A stretch of DNA of 7,397 bases from Candidatus Dormiibacter sp. (GTDB taxonomy: Bacteria; Chloroflexota; Dormibacteria; UBA8260), in contig JANWHI010000111.1 of the NCBI GenBank assembly GCA_025450495.1, positions 1 through 7,397 on the forward strand, read 5' to 3'. The position numbers and the translations under genes are program-made. Below the pieces are notes generated by a model, which saw nothing but the letters and a program-made list of their open reading frames with translations, did not search any database and was not told the DNA's origin. Positions 1-5,962 of the stretch are shown here, piece after piece (position 1 is the stretch's first letter; each line of letters opens with the position of its first letter).

Positions 1-2
1 CC

Positions 3-326
3 ACCGACGAGCAGCTCCACCGCATGCGGATCCTCGCCAAGCGGGTGCGCTACGCGGCGGACGCCAGCGTGCCCGTCGCCGGCTCCCCCGCGGCCGCGGC
101 GGCGGCGAGGGTTGCCGCGCTGCAGACCGTGCTCGGCGAGCAGCACGACGCAGTGGTCACCCGCGAGTGGCTCCGCCGCCAGGCCGATGCCACGGCGAGC
201 CTGGCCTTCGCCGCCGGACAGCTGGCCGCGCTGGAGGTCGGCAGGATGCACGCTGCGTCGCATCGCTGGCGCAAAGCCTGGGAGGCGGCGTCGCACAAGA
301 AGGACTGGCGATGGCTGCACAGCTGA
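3..326 (+). CDS. CHAD-domain protein, C-terminal part (5' end outside window)
   Basis: The reading frame is open from the window edge to the TGA at 324-326, so only the last 107 residues are present. The visible part begins TDEQLHRMRILAKRVRYAAD, which matches the conserved basic helix of CHAD domains (LHxLRIxxKRLRY type). It continues with LQTVLGEQHDAVVTREWL, the second typical CHAD helix with the LGxxHDA signature. CHAD domains are alpha-helical, carry conserved His/Arg/Lys residues, and are known to bind inorganic polyphosphate. They often sit beside polyphosphate kinase or Pho genes. The tail (SHRWRKAWEAASHKKDWRWLHS) is basic and aromatic. The gene overlaps the next one by 16 nt in the same direction, so the two are probably co-transcribed and coupled. 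Whether a CYTH domain lies upstream cannot be seen. The family call is firm; a specific role in polyphosphate handling is inference. Confidence 0.85.
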   Translation, partial: TDEQLHRMRILAKRVRYAADASVPVAGSPAAAAAARVAALQTVLGEQHDAVVTREWLRRQADATASLAFAAGQLAALEVGRMHAASHRWRKAWEAASHKKDWRWLHS

Positions 327-772
327 TCCATGTGGTCCGCCACGCGCACGCGGGCGATCGCCAAGCCTGGTCGGTCGACGACGACCTGCGGCCGCTCTCC
401 GAGCGAGGTTGCGGGCAGGCGGAGCGGCTGGCCGACAAGTTCGGTGGCGGCATCGCGGCCATCTATTCGAGCCCGTCGCTGCGCTGCCTCGGCACCGTGC
501 TGCCGCTGGCGCGAGCGCAGCGCCTGGCGATCGTCACCCTCGAAGAGCTCTACGAAGGCGGCGGTGCGGCAGCGATGCTGGTGCGGCTGGGCGCCGAGCC
601 GGGCAGCCCGTTGGTGGCCTGCACGCACGGAGACATCGTCGCCGACCTCCTGGGACTGCTGATCGGGTCAGGGCTGACGCTGCCGTCGCTGCGCGCCGAG
701 AAGGGGTCGACCTGGACGCTCGAGGTCACCGGGGGTGTGGTCGGCTCGGCGCGCTACGCCGCGCCACCTTGA
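311..772 (+). CDS. SixA/MutT1-type histidine phosphatase family protein
   Basis: This 153-residue single-domain protein belongs to the histidine phosphatase (phosphoglycerate mutase-like) superfamily. The catalytic motif is RHAHAGDRQAW at residues 10-20, with H11 as the nucleophile. The second Arg lies in YSSPSLRCLGT (R58), the acid is probably E79 in EELYEGG, and the second His is H106 in CTHGD. The RHAxAGxRxxW...DDxLRPLSxRG pattern resembles SixA phosphohistidine phosphatases and the C-terminal phosphatase domain of mycobacterial MutT1. No Nudix domain is present, and there is no signal peptide or membrane segment, so it should be cytoplasmic. The ATG at 311 was chosen because AAGGA at 300-304 gives a well-spaced ribosome binding site and the RHxH motif falls near the N-terminus, as is usual. 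It overlaps the CHAD gene by 16 nt. The substrate is unknown: phosphohistidine protein, nucleotide or another phosphoester are all possible. Confidence 0.85.
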   Translation: MAAQLIHVVRHAHAGDRQAWSVDDDLRPLSERGCGQAERLADKFGGGIAAIYSSPSLRCLGTVLPLARAQRLAIVTLEELYEGGGAAAMLVRLGAEPGSPLVACTHGDIVADLLGLLIGSGLTLPSLRAEKGSTWTLEVTGGVVGSARYAAPP

Positions 773-789
773 GCTTTGGGGCCCTCAAG
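768..789. terminator. weak inverted repeat between convergent genes (possible bidirectional terminator)
   Basis: CTTGAG at 768-773 pairs perfectly with CTCAAG at 784-789 around a 10-nt loop. The arms contain the stop codons of both converging genes (TGA 770-772 on plus; TCA 785-787, read as TGA on minus). The stem is only 6 bp and lacks a clear T-run on either side. It is at best a weak intrinsic terminator and may be chance. Confidence 0.2.
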
Positions 790-1543
790 CCGAGGTTGGG
801 TCCCCGTTCAGAGTTATGGCGGGCGACGCCGCGTCGAGCCTGTCGAGTCGGTACCCGACGCCGAACACCGTGGTGATCCTGAAGGGCAGCGTACCGAAGG
901 GCTCGAACTTCTCGCGCAGCCAGCGGATGTGCACATCCACAGTCTTGTGGTCGCCAAAGAACTTGCTGCCCCACACCCGGTGGATGATGGTCGACCGCCC
1001 GAGCACCCGCCCGGCGTTGGCCATCAGCAGGGAGAGGAGGTCGAATTCCTTGGGTGAGAGGTGAACGTCGGTGGCACCGATGCGAACGGTCCGCGCCGCG
1101 CGGTCGAGTCGGAAGCCACCGAAGTCCTCTACCTCACCGGGGCGGTGCTGTTGCCCGCCGGCAAGCTCAGCACGGCGCAGCATCGCCGCGACGCGCGCCA
1201 GCAATTCGTTGAGGGAAAAGGGCTTGGTGACGTAGTCGTCAGCGCCGACCTGCAGCCCCACCACCTTGTCGAGCTCGCTTGCCTTGGCGGTGAGCATGAG
1301 GATGGGTGTGCTCATCTCGGCGCGCAGCACGCGGCACACCTCGAGGCCGCTCATCTCCGGCAGCATCAGGTCGAGCAGGATCAGGTCGGGATTGCGCTGG
1401 CGGGCGAGCTCGAGAGCCTGGGTGCCGGTGGCCGCCTCGCTGACCTCATAGCCCTCGCGCGTCAGGTTGTACCTGAGCGTCTGGCTGATGTTCTGCTCAT
1501 CCTCGACGACGAGGATGCGCTTGGGACCGCGTGCCACGGCCAT
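785..1543 (-). CDS. phoB: PhoB/PhoP/RegX3-like phosphate response regulator (OmpR family)
   Basis: This 252-residue two-component response regulator is encoded last in the pst operon. The N-terminal receiver domain (about residues 9-125) shows ILVVEDE with acidic pocket E14/D15, phospho-acceptor D58 in LILLDLMLP, T85 in MLTAK, and K107 in VTKPF. After a short linker, a winged-helix DNA-binding domain (about 141-234) contains LSPKEFDLLSLL and the recognition-helix segment KTVDVHIRWLREKF, ending in the usual VFGVGYRLD hairpin. The tail after GYR is somewhat longer than usual (about 20 residues). The ATG at 1543 overlaps the phoU TGA by one nucleotide (TGATG) and is preceded by GAGGAG at 1552-1557 with 8-nt spacing. 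A TTG one codon upstream is possible but less likely. With PhoU, Pst and PhoR around it, it is the likely activator of the Pho regulon. Naming it PhoB rather than PhoP or RegX3 is a matter of convention. Confidence 0.93.
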   Translation of the reverse strand: MAVARGPKRILVVEDEQNISQTLRYNLTREGYEVSEAATGTQALELARQRNPDLILLDLMLPEMSGLEVCRVLRAEMSTPILMLTAKASELDKVVGLQVGADDYVTKPFSLNELLARVAAMLRRAELAGGQQHRPGEVEDFGGFRLDRAARTVRIGATDVHLSPKEFDLLSLLMANAGRVLGRSTIIHRVWGSKFFGDHKTVDVHIRWLREKFEPFGTLPFRITTVFGVGYRLDRLDAASPAITLNGDPTSA

Positions 1544-2214
1544 CAACCGAGCTCCTCGACCGCGCCTGTTTCGAGGAAGACGAGATCTTCGGCGAGGTTG
1601 GTCACGCGGTCGGCGATCCGCTCGAGGTTCATCGACACCAGGATCAGCTGGGTCCCGGGGTAGACGTTGCGGCTGTCGCCGACCATCAGGTGGAGGATGT
1701 CGTCCACCATGCGGTGGTAGATGCGGTCGACACGGTCGTCGCGCGCGGCGATCTCCCTGGCGCGGTCGACGTCGCGGGCGACCAATGCGTTGAGCATGTC
1801 GCGCACCTGCTCGGCAACAGTGCGCGAGAGAATGGGCAGGTCCACGGGGGCGCCGAGCGGGGGAAGATCGGACAGGTTGCGCGCGATCCGCGCGATGTTG
1901 ACGCAGTGGTCGGCCATGCGCTCGAGCTCGTCGGACATGTGCAGGAAACCGAGGATCTCCCGAAGATCGCGCGCCACCGGAGCCTGGGTGAGGATCACCG
2001 ACAGGCAGTGCTCGTGCACCTCCGCCTGCCGGGCGTTGACGACGTGGTCACCGGCGATCACCGCGCCGGCGAGCTCGACATCGCGGTCCACGAGGGCTCG
2101 GGTGGCACGGTGGATGGCCACGTCGACCATCTCTCCCATCTCGAGGACGAGGTCACGGACCCGGCGCTGCTCACTCTCCAACGAGGGGCGATGGGGATGC
2201 GCCATTGGCTCCAT
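1543..2214 (-). CDS. phoU: phosphate signalling protein PhoU
   Basis: PhoU is a cytoplasmic, all-helical regulator that couples the PstSCAB transporter to the PhoR kinase and restrains Pho signalling when phosphate is plentiful. This 223-residue protein has the expected tandem PhoU repeats. The two metal-binding helices are LERMADHCVNIAR (E98-x3-D102) and LERIADRVTNLAE (E198-x3-D202), spaced exactly 100 residues apart. The start was set at ATG 2214, which overlaps the pstB stop by one nucleotide (TGATG). The codons for [10 protein letters not shown] follow, and a second ATG three codons later is an alternative. There is no clear Shine-Dalgarno sequence before it, so translation is probably coupled to pstB. 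The 3' end overlaps the response-regulator start in the same TGATG manner. Length and motifs are normal, with no sign of truncation. Confidence 0.95.
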   Translation of the reverse strand: MEPMAHPHRPSLESEQRRVRDLVLEMGEMVDVAIHRATRALVDRDVELAGAVIAGDHVVNARQAEVHEHCLSVILTQAPVARDLREILGFLHMSDELERMADHCVNIARIARNLSDLPPLGAPVDLPILSRTVAEQVRDMLNALVARDVDRAREIAARDDRVDRIYHRMVDDILHLMVGDSRNVYPGTQLILVSMNLERIADRVTNLAEDLVFLETGAVEELG

Positions 2215-3050
2215 CAACCAAACCGACCGGTGATGTAGTCCTCGGTGCGACGGTCCTTCGGCCTGTTGAAGAAGTCGATGGTGCTGTTGATCTCGACGAG
2301 CTCGCCCGCTCTGCCGGCGCCCATCATCATGAACGCGGTCACGTCGCTGACGCGTGCGGCCTGCTGCATGTTGTGGGTGACGATGATGATGGTCACCTCG
2401 TCGCGGAACTCGCGCATCAGCTCCTCGACCTTGAGGGTGGCGATTGGGTCGAGGGCAGCGGTGGGCTCGTCCATCAGGATCACCGCGGGCTCCACTGCCA
2501 GGCTTCGGGCGAGGCAGAGTCGCTGCTGCTGGCCACCGGACAGGCCGAGGGCCGACCGGTGCAGGCGTTCCTTGACCTCGTCCCAGAGCCCGGCGCGAGC
2601 GAGCGCCCGCTCCACCGGCTCCTCGAGCTCGGCCTTCTTGTAGCGGCGCTCGATGCGCAGGCCGTACGCGACGTTGTCGAAGATCGACATCGGGAAGGGG
2701 TTGGGACGCTGGAAGAGCATGCCCATGTGCCGACGCAGCCCGATGATCCCCGCCGGGTCGGTGGGCGCCGCGACGCCGTCGAGGAGGATCTCGCCGCTGG
2801 CGCGGTAGCCGAGCACGAGGTCGTTCATCCGGTTCAGTGCGCGAAGCAGGGTGCTCTTGCCGCAGCCGCTCGGGCCGATGATCGCGGTGACCCGCCCCTT
2901 GGCGGCGGAGAAGTCGACGTCGCGCAGTGCCTGGAACTCGCCATACCAGGCGTCGAGGTGACGGGTCTCCACCATCGGCGACGGCAGCGGGTCGCCGGTC
3001 ACGGCGGGCACGATATCGGAAGCCACCCCGATGCGGAACTCTGCGGACAT
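2214..3050 (-). CDS. pstB: phosphate ABC transporter ATP-binding protein PstB
   Basis: This is the ATPase that powers the Pst phosphate importer at the inner face of the membrane. All ABC hallmarks are present in 278 residues: Walker [10 protein letters not shown] (59-67), Q-loop Q114 in the PstB-typical [11 protein letters not shown], signature LSGGQ (170-174), Walker B ILMDEP with E195, D-loop TAALDP, and H-loop H226 in [15 protein letters not shown] after Walker A and the ending [19 protein letters not shown] are also characteristic of PstB. The protein has about 25 extra N-terminal residues before [15 protein letters not shown] sequence begins (M26 would be an internal alternative). The ATG at 3050 is preferred because it has GGGAG at 3058-3062, 7 nt upstream, and forms a TGATG overlap with the pstA stop. 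It lies between pstA and phoU and overlaps both by one nucleotide. Confidence 0.97.
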   Translation of the reverse strand: MSAEFRIGVASDIVPAVTGDPLPSPMVETRHLDAWYGEFQALRDVDFSAAKGRVTAIIGPSGCGKSTLLRALNRMNDLVLGYRASGEILLDGVAAPTDPAGIIGLRRHMGMLFQRPNPFPMSIFDNVAYGLRIERRYKKAELEEPVERALARAGLWDEVKERLHRSALGLSGGQQQRLCLARSLAVEPAVILMDEPTAALDPIATLKVEELMREFRDEVTIIIVTHNMQQAARVSDVTAFMMMGAGRAGELVEINSTIDFFNRPKDRRTEDYITGRFG

Positions 3051-3931
3051 CAGATCGCTCCCTGGAGGCGGCGAACCGCCCTGCGCGCTGCATAGCGAGC
3101 TCCGATGTTGAACACCAGGACCAGCATGATGAGCAGCGCGGCCACGCCGTCAGCATAGGTGGCCGCGTCCGTGACCTGCGCGGGATCCACCTGGCTGCGG
3201 AACACGTAGAGGTTGACCGCCAGGGTGTCGCCTGGCAGGAAGGGGTTCAGGCTGAAGTTGGCGTGGTCGGTCGGAGTGCCGACGGTGCCGGTGAACAGCA
3301 CCGCCGCCGCCTCACCGAAACACCGGCCGGCGATCAGGATCATGCCAGTGACCAACTGCGGCAGGGCAGCCGGGAGCTGCACCCGTGTGATGGTCTGCCA
3401 GCGTGTGGCACCCAGCGCCAGGCTCGACTCACGGAGCGTCATCGGCAGCGATCGCAGGGCGTCCTCGCTGATGCGCACCGCGTACGGGAGCGCGATCACG
3501 GTGAGCGCGAGCGCTGCGGCCAGCCGCGATGGGTGGCTCCCCGTCGCCTGGACGAAGAGCGCATAGCCGAATAGGCCGACGACGATCGACGGTAGCGTCG
3601 CCAGCGTCTCGGTGGCGCGGCGCACCGCGTTGACGACCCGACCAGTGCCGGCGTACTCGGCGAAGTAGATGCCCGCGGCCAGCCCGGTTGGGACAGTGAG
3701 GATGAGCGTGAGGAAGAGCAGGTAGAACGTGTTGAAGATCTGCGGGCCGGCACCGCTGCCCACCCTGTCGGTGCTCGGCGGGCTTGTGTAGAACGCGGCG
3801 CGGGCCAACTCAGTCCTGCCCTGGAAGACAGTGAACACAAGCACCACCACCACCAGCAGGATGAATGCGAGGGCCAGGGCGCGGACCGCACCGAACGCCA
3901 CCGCGTTGGTCAGCCGCGCACGCCTGTTCAC
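3050..3931 (-). CDS. pstA: phosphate ABC transporter permease PstA
   Basis: This is one of the two membrane subunits of the Pst importer. From the GTG at 3931 it encodes 293 residues with six predicted membrane segments at about 15-37, 67-90, 112-129, 138-154, 193-215 and 262-280. The cytoplasmic EAA loop, which contacts PstB, is visible as [31 protein letters not shown] at about residues 166-196. [15 protein letters not shown] and [15 protein letters not shown] are typical PstA stretches. The GTG start overlaps the pstC stop as GTGA (4-nt overlap). An upstream in-frame ATG at 3979 would add 16 hydrophilic residues (MCQRHPLGSAPQRDEP) and overlap pstC by 52 nt, so it is less likely. Only a weak GA-rich site precedes the GTG, which suggests coupling to pstC translation. 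Confidence 0.95.
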   Translation of the reverse strand: MNRRARLTNAVAFGAVRALALAFILLVVVVLVFTVFQGRTELARAAFYTSPPSTDRVGSGAGPQIFNTFYLLFLTLILTVPTGLAAGIYFAEYAGTGRVVNAVRRATETLATLPSIVVGLFGYALFVQATGSHPSRLAAALALTVIALPYAVRISEDALRSLPMTLRESSLALGATRWQTITRVQLPAALPQLVTGMILIAGRCFGEAAAVLFTGTVGTPTDHANFSLNPFLPGDTLAVNLYVFRSQVDPAQVTDAATYADGVAALLIMLVLVFNIGARYAARRAVRRLQGAI

Positions 3932-4878
3932 CGGCTCGTCTCGCTGCGGCGCTGAGCCAAGCGGATGGCGCTGACACAACCGAAGGTGATCAGCAGGAGC
4001 ACGAGCGCGAGCAGGTACCGCGCCGCCTCCGCTTTGGGATTGGCCCCAAGGTTGGTGATGCCGTCGGTGATCGTGGTGGTCATCGTCATGGTCGGGTAGA
4101 GAAGGAAGTTGAGCCCGCTCGCGGGGCTGGGGATGCGAGCCACGTTGCCGATCACCAGGGCCACCGCCAGCGCCTCACCCATGGCGCGGGCGAAGCCGAG
4201 GACGATGCTGCTGATGATGCCGGGCCGCGCGGCCGGAAAGACCACGCGGGTCAGCGTCTGCCATGCGGTGGCGCCGAGCGCCGTCGACCCCTCGCGAAGG
4301 GTCGCCGGCACCGACTGGATGGCATCAGCGCTGAGCGTGGCGATGGTCGGCACCACCATCACGCCGAGCACGATCGCAGCGGCTCCGAAGCCCTGGCCGG
4401 CCGTCCCCGGAGGGGCGATCTTCTCGAGCTGCGGCACCAGCAGCACCAGCCCGACGTACCCGTAGACGATCGACGGCACACCGACGAAGAGCTCGATCGC
4501 CGGCCGGAACACGCGCTCCCCGACGTTGCGACCCGTCTCGGCGAGCGTGATCGCGAGCGCCAGGCCCACCGGGATGGCGATGACCAGCGCCAGGCCCACC
4601 GCGATTGCCGAGCCCGCGATCGGTGTCAGCGCTCCGTAACGGCCCGCCGGGTAGACCGCGCCGTCGGGGTCCCACGTCGCCGACCCGAAGAAGTTGTCGA
4701 TGCCGATGTGGACGAAAGCCGGCCACGCGTTGACCGTCAGGAACAGGATGACGAGGACGACGACGACGAGGCTGAGGGCCGCCGCGCCCGCGAAGCCGAT
4801 CCGCGAGACCCGCTCGGCGCGGAGCCGGCGCCGCCACGGGGACGGCGCCGACACGATCGCGCTCGGGACGATGCTCAC
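3928..4878 (-). CDS. pstC: phosphate ABC transporter permease PstC
   Basis: This is the second membrane subunit of the Pst importer, 316 residues long. A basic cytoplasmic N-terminus (PWRRRLRAERVSR) precedes six membrane segments at about 28-50, 84-112, 131-150, 165-185, 218-245 and 286-306. DNFFGSATWDP (61-71) in the external loop, ELFVGVPSIVYGYVGL (129-144) and the EAA loop LREGSTALGATAWQTLTRVVFPAARPGI (194-221) followed by GFARAMGEALAV identify PstC. The frame begins with GTG at 4878, only 12 nt after the pstS stop. No Shine-Dalgarno sequence can be seen in that gap, so the exact start is uncertain (a GTG at residue 9 is another option). The 3' end overlaps pstA by 4 nt. A run of GAC repeats on the plus strand near 4753-4770 encodes the valine-rich first membrane helix. 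Confidence 0.95.
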   Translation of the reverse strand: MSIVPSAIVSAPSPWRRRLRAERVSRIGFAGAAALSLVVVVLVILFLTVNAWPAFVHIGIDNFFGSATWDPDGAVYPAGRYGALTPIAGSAIAVGLALVIAIPVGLALAITLAETGRNVGERVFRPAIELFVGVPSIVYGYVGLVLLVPQLEKIAPPGTAGQGFGAAAIVLGVMVVPTIATLSADAIQSVPATLREGSTALGATAWQTLTRVVFPAARPGIISSIVLGFARAMGEALAVALVIGNVARIPSPASGLNFLLYPTMTMTTTITDGITNLGANPKAEAARYLLALVLLLITFGCVSAIRLAQRRSETSR

Positions 4879-4890
4879 GGGAGGCGCAGG

Positions 4891-5805
4891 TTACTGATCG
4901 ACGGCAGCCTTGCGCGTGGTGGTGCTGAGCGGCAGGTACTTGAGCGTTGTGAGGTCGCCGTTCTGGAAGGCAGCGCTCTGGATGTACTGCAGGAAGGAGA
5001 GCGTCAGCAGGCTGGGCTGGGGCTTGGTGAAGCAGTGCTCGTGCGAGAAGAAGGGGTAGCTGCCGCCTGCCACCGCGGAGCCCGATGGAGCCTTGCCGTC
5101 GATGCTCACCGCCTGCAACGACCCGCTCACCGACGAGGCGGTGAGGTAGGCCACGCCACCCGGTGTCGTCGACATGCTCTGCACAACCGACTGGGTTGTG
5201 TTGATGACCGCAGCCGCGTTGGTCGTCTCGGGCGTGCCCTGCATGACGTCCTTGTCGAACGTGATCCGTGTGCCCGAGCCGGCGGTGCGCTCGAACACCG
5301 CGATCGGCAGGTTGGCGCCGCCCACCTGGGACCAGTTGGTGTCCTTGCCGCTGTAGACGTCGCGGATCTGCTGGGAGGTGAGGTTGGTGACGCCGGCGCC
5401 GGAGTTGACGACCACCGCGAACAGGACGATCGCCACCGGGTGGTCGACGATGGTGCTGGCGTCGACGCCCTGGACGAGTCCTGCCGGGATGTCGCTGTCA
5501 CCGATGTCGACGGCAGCGCTGGCCGCCTTGGTCACGCCGGTGGATGAGTTGGTCGCGGCGACGGTGATCGTGGTCCCTGCGCACTGTGCCTGGTAGTTGT
5601 CGGCGGCTTTCTGGATCAGCGCCTTGATCGCCGACGAGCCGTCAGCGCTGATCGAGCCCGACACGCAGGTGGCGACGGGACTCGGTGTGGCAAGCGCAGC
5701 CTGCGAGGCGGGCCCGGAGCTTGTGCTCGCCGCGTCGCCGCACGCGCCCAGCGTCACGACCGAGGCAACGGCGAGTCCGGCGCCGAGCAAACGCGATCGA
5801 GGCAT
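4891..5805 (-). CDS. pstS: phosphate-binding lipoprotein PstS
   Basis: This is the extracytoplasmic phosphate receptor of the Pst system, 304 residues and first gene of the operon. The N-terminus MPRSRLLGAGLAVASVVTLGAC is a lipoprotein signal peptide (basic n-region, hydrophobic core, lipobox LGAC), with C22 the predicted lipidated residue. A Ser/Ala/Pro-rich tether follows. The mature domain has the PBP-like PstS motifs: ISADGSSAIKAL (51-62), the ligand-loop region IGDSDIPAG (101-109), LTSQQIRDVYSGKDTNWSQVGG (142-163) and RTAGSGTRITFDKDV (173-187). The ATG at 5805 was chosen over an upstream in-frame ATG at 5871 because AGGAG/GAGGG at 5810-5818 precedes it and the signal peptide begins there. 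It faces phoR across a region with a likely Pho box. Lipid anchoring fits a Gram-positive-type envelope. Confidence 0.95.
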   Translation of the reverse strand: MPRSRLLGAGLAVASVVTLGACGDAASTSSGPASQAALATPSPVATCVSGSISADGSSAIKALIQKAADNYQAQCAGTTITVAATNSSTGVTKAASAAVDIGDSDIPAGLVQGVDASTIVDHPVAIVLFAVVVNSGAGVTNLTSQQIRDVYSGKDTNWSQVGGANLPIAVFERTAGSGTRITFDKDVMQGTPETTNAAAVINTTQSVVQSMSTTPGGVAYLTASSVSGSLQAVSIDGKAPSGSAVAGGSYPFFSHEHCFTKPQPSLLTLSFLQYIQSAAFQNGDLTTLKYLPLSTTTRKAAVDQ

Positions 5806-5809
5806 ATTT

Positions 5810-5818
5810 CCCTCTCCT
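5810..5818 (-). promoter_or_regulatory. pstS ribosome binding site
   Basis: Read on the minus strand this is AGGAGAGGG, with AGGAG ending 8 nt and GAGGG ending 4 nt before the pstS ATG at 5805. It is the strongest Shine-Dalgarno site in the pst operon and fixes the pstS start. It also fits the need to make the binding protein in excess over the permeases. Confidence 0.75.
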
Positions 5819-5881
5819 ACAAAGCCGGGATGGCGTACGCACCTGACGGACTTCCGCGGTACACGCGCCATGCTTGCTCAG

Positions 5882-5925
5882 AGCTCGTTGTCGGCACTTT
5901 GTTGGCCGGTTAAGCTCCGATTAAT
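5882..5925 (-). promoter_or_regulatory. candidate Pho box: four tandem 11-bp units in the pstS-phoR intergenic region
   Basis: On the minus strand the region divides into four consecutive 11-bp units: ATTAATCGGAG (5925-5915), CTTAACCGGCC (5914-5904), AACAAAGTGCC (5903-5893) and GACAACGAGCT (5892-5882). All share AA at unit positions 4-5 and G at position 9, with consensus close to NWYAAMSNGCC. The two units nearest phoR are the best conserved. From memory, the unit resembles the 11-nt direct repeats of Streptomyces PHO boxes (GTTCACC-type) and the 11-bp spacing of Bacillus PhoP sites. It lies 77-120 bp upstream of the pstS start and 38-81 bp upstream of the phoR start, so one site could serve both promoters. 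No convincing -10 for pstS was found. Binding by the PhoB-like regulator is inference. Confidence 0.55.
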
Positions 5926-5927
5926 GA
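5899..5927 (+). promoter_or_regulatory. possible phoR promoter (weak -35/-10 match)
   Basis: TTGTTG at 5899-5904 and TAATGA at 5922-5927 are separated by 17 bp and would place a transcription start near 5933-5936, about 30 nt before the phoR ATG at 5963. Both hexamers are poor matches to a housekeeping consensus. They lie inside the candidate Pho box, so part of the similarity may reflect the operator rather than a promoter. Confidence 0.2.
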
Positions 5928-5962
5928 CGTCGGGGCGGTGCGGGCTTCGCTTGGACAGCCCT

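Noticed and set aside
1061..2238. Plus-strand open frames opposite the response regulator and phoU (about 200 and 235 residues)
   Set aside because: They are His/Val/Asp-rich mirror frames of strongly recognised minus-strand genes, with no motifs or ribosome binding sites of their own.
2215..3156. Minus-strand open frame continuous upstream of phoU (537 residues in total), suggesting a larger fusion protein
   Set aside because: The upstream part is an Arg/Pro-rich shadow of pstB in another frame. PhoU similarity begins only at the ATG at 2214, which forms the TGATG junction.
4753..4770. GAC trinucleotide run (and a similar CAC run near 3841-3854), considered as a phase-variable repeat
   Set aside because: Both are in-frame valine codons of the first membrane helix of PstC and PstA. 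Changes in copy number would not shift the frame, and the runs are short.
3865..5547. Long plus-strand open frame (560 residues) antisense to pstC and pstS
   Set aside because: Its product is a low-complexity Arg/Asp/His/Gly-rich string with no domain. It lies opposite genes with clear Pst motifs and is a typical high-GC shadow frame.
5833..5840. GCGTACGC 8-bp palindrome and nearby CGCG-gtaca-CGCG in the pstS leader, considered as an operator or riboswitch
   Set aside because: They are too short and GC-rich to be distinguished from chance, and no extended conserved structure is visible in the 5' leader.
5597..5962. Upstream extension of the phoR frame that could have supplied a sensor or membrane domain
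   Set aside because: It runs antisense through the start of pstS and the intergenic box, contains no hydrophobic helix, and reads as shadow sequence.
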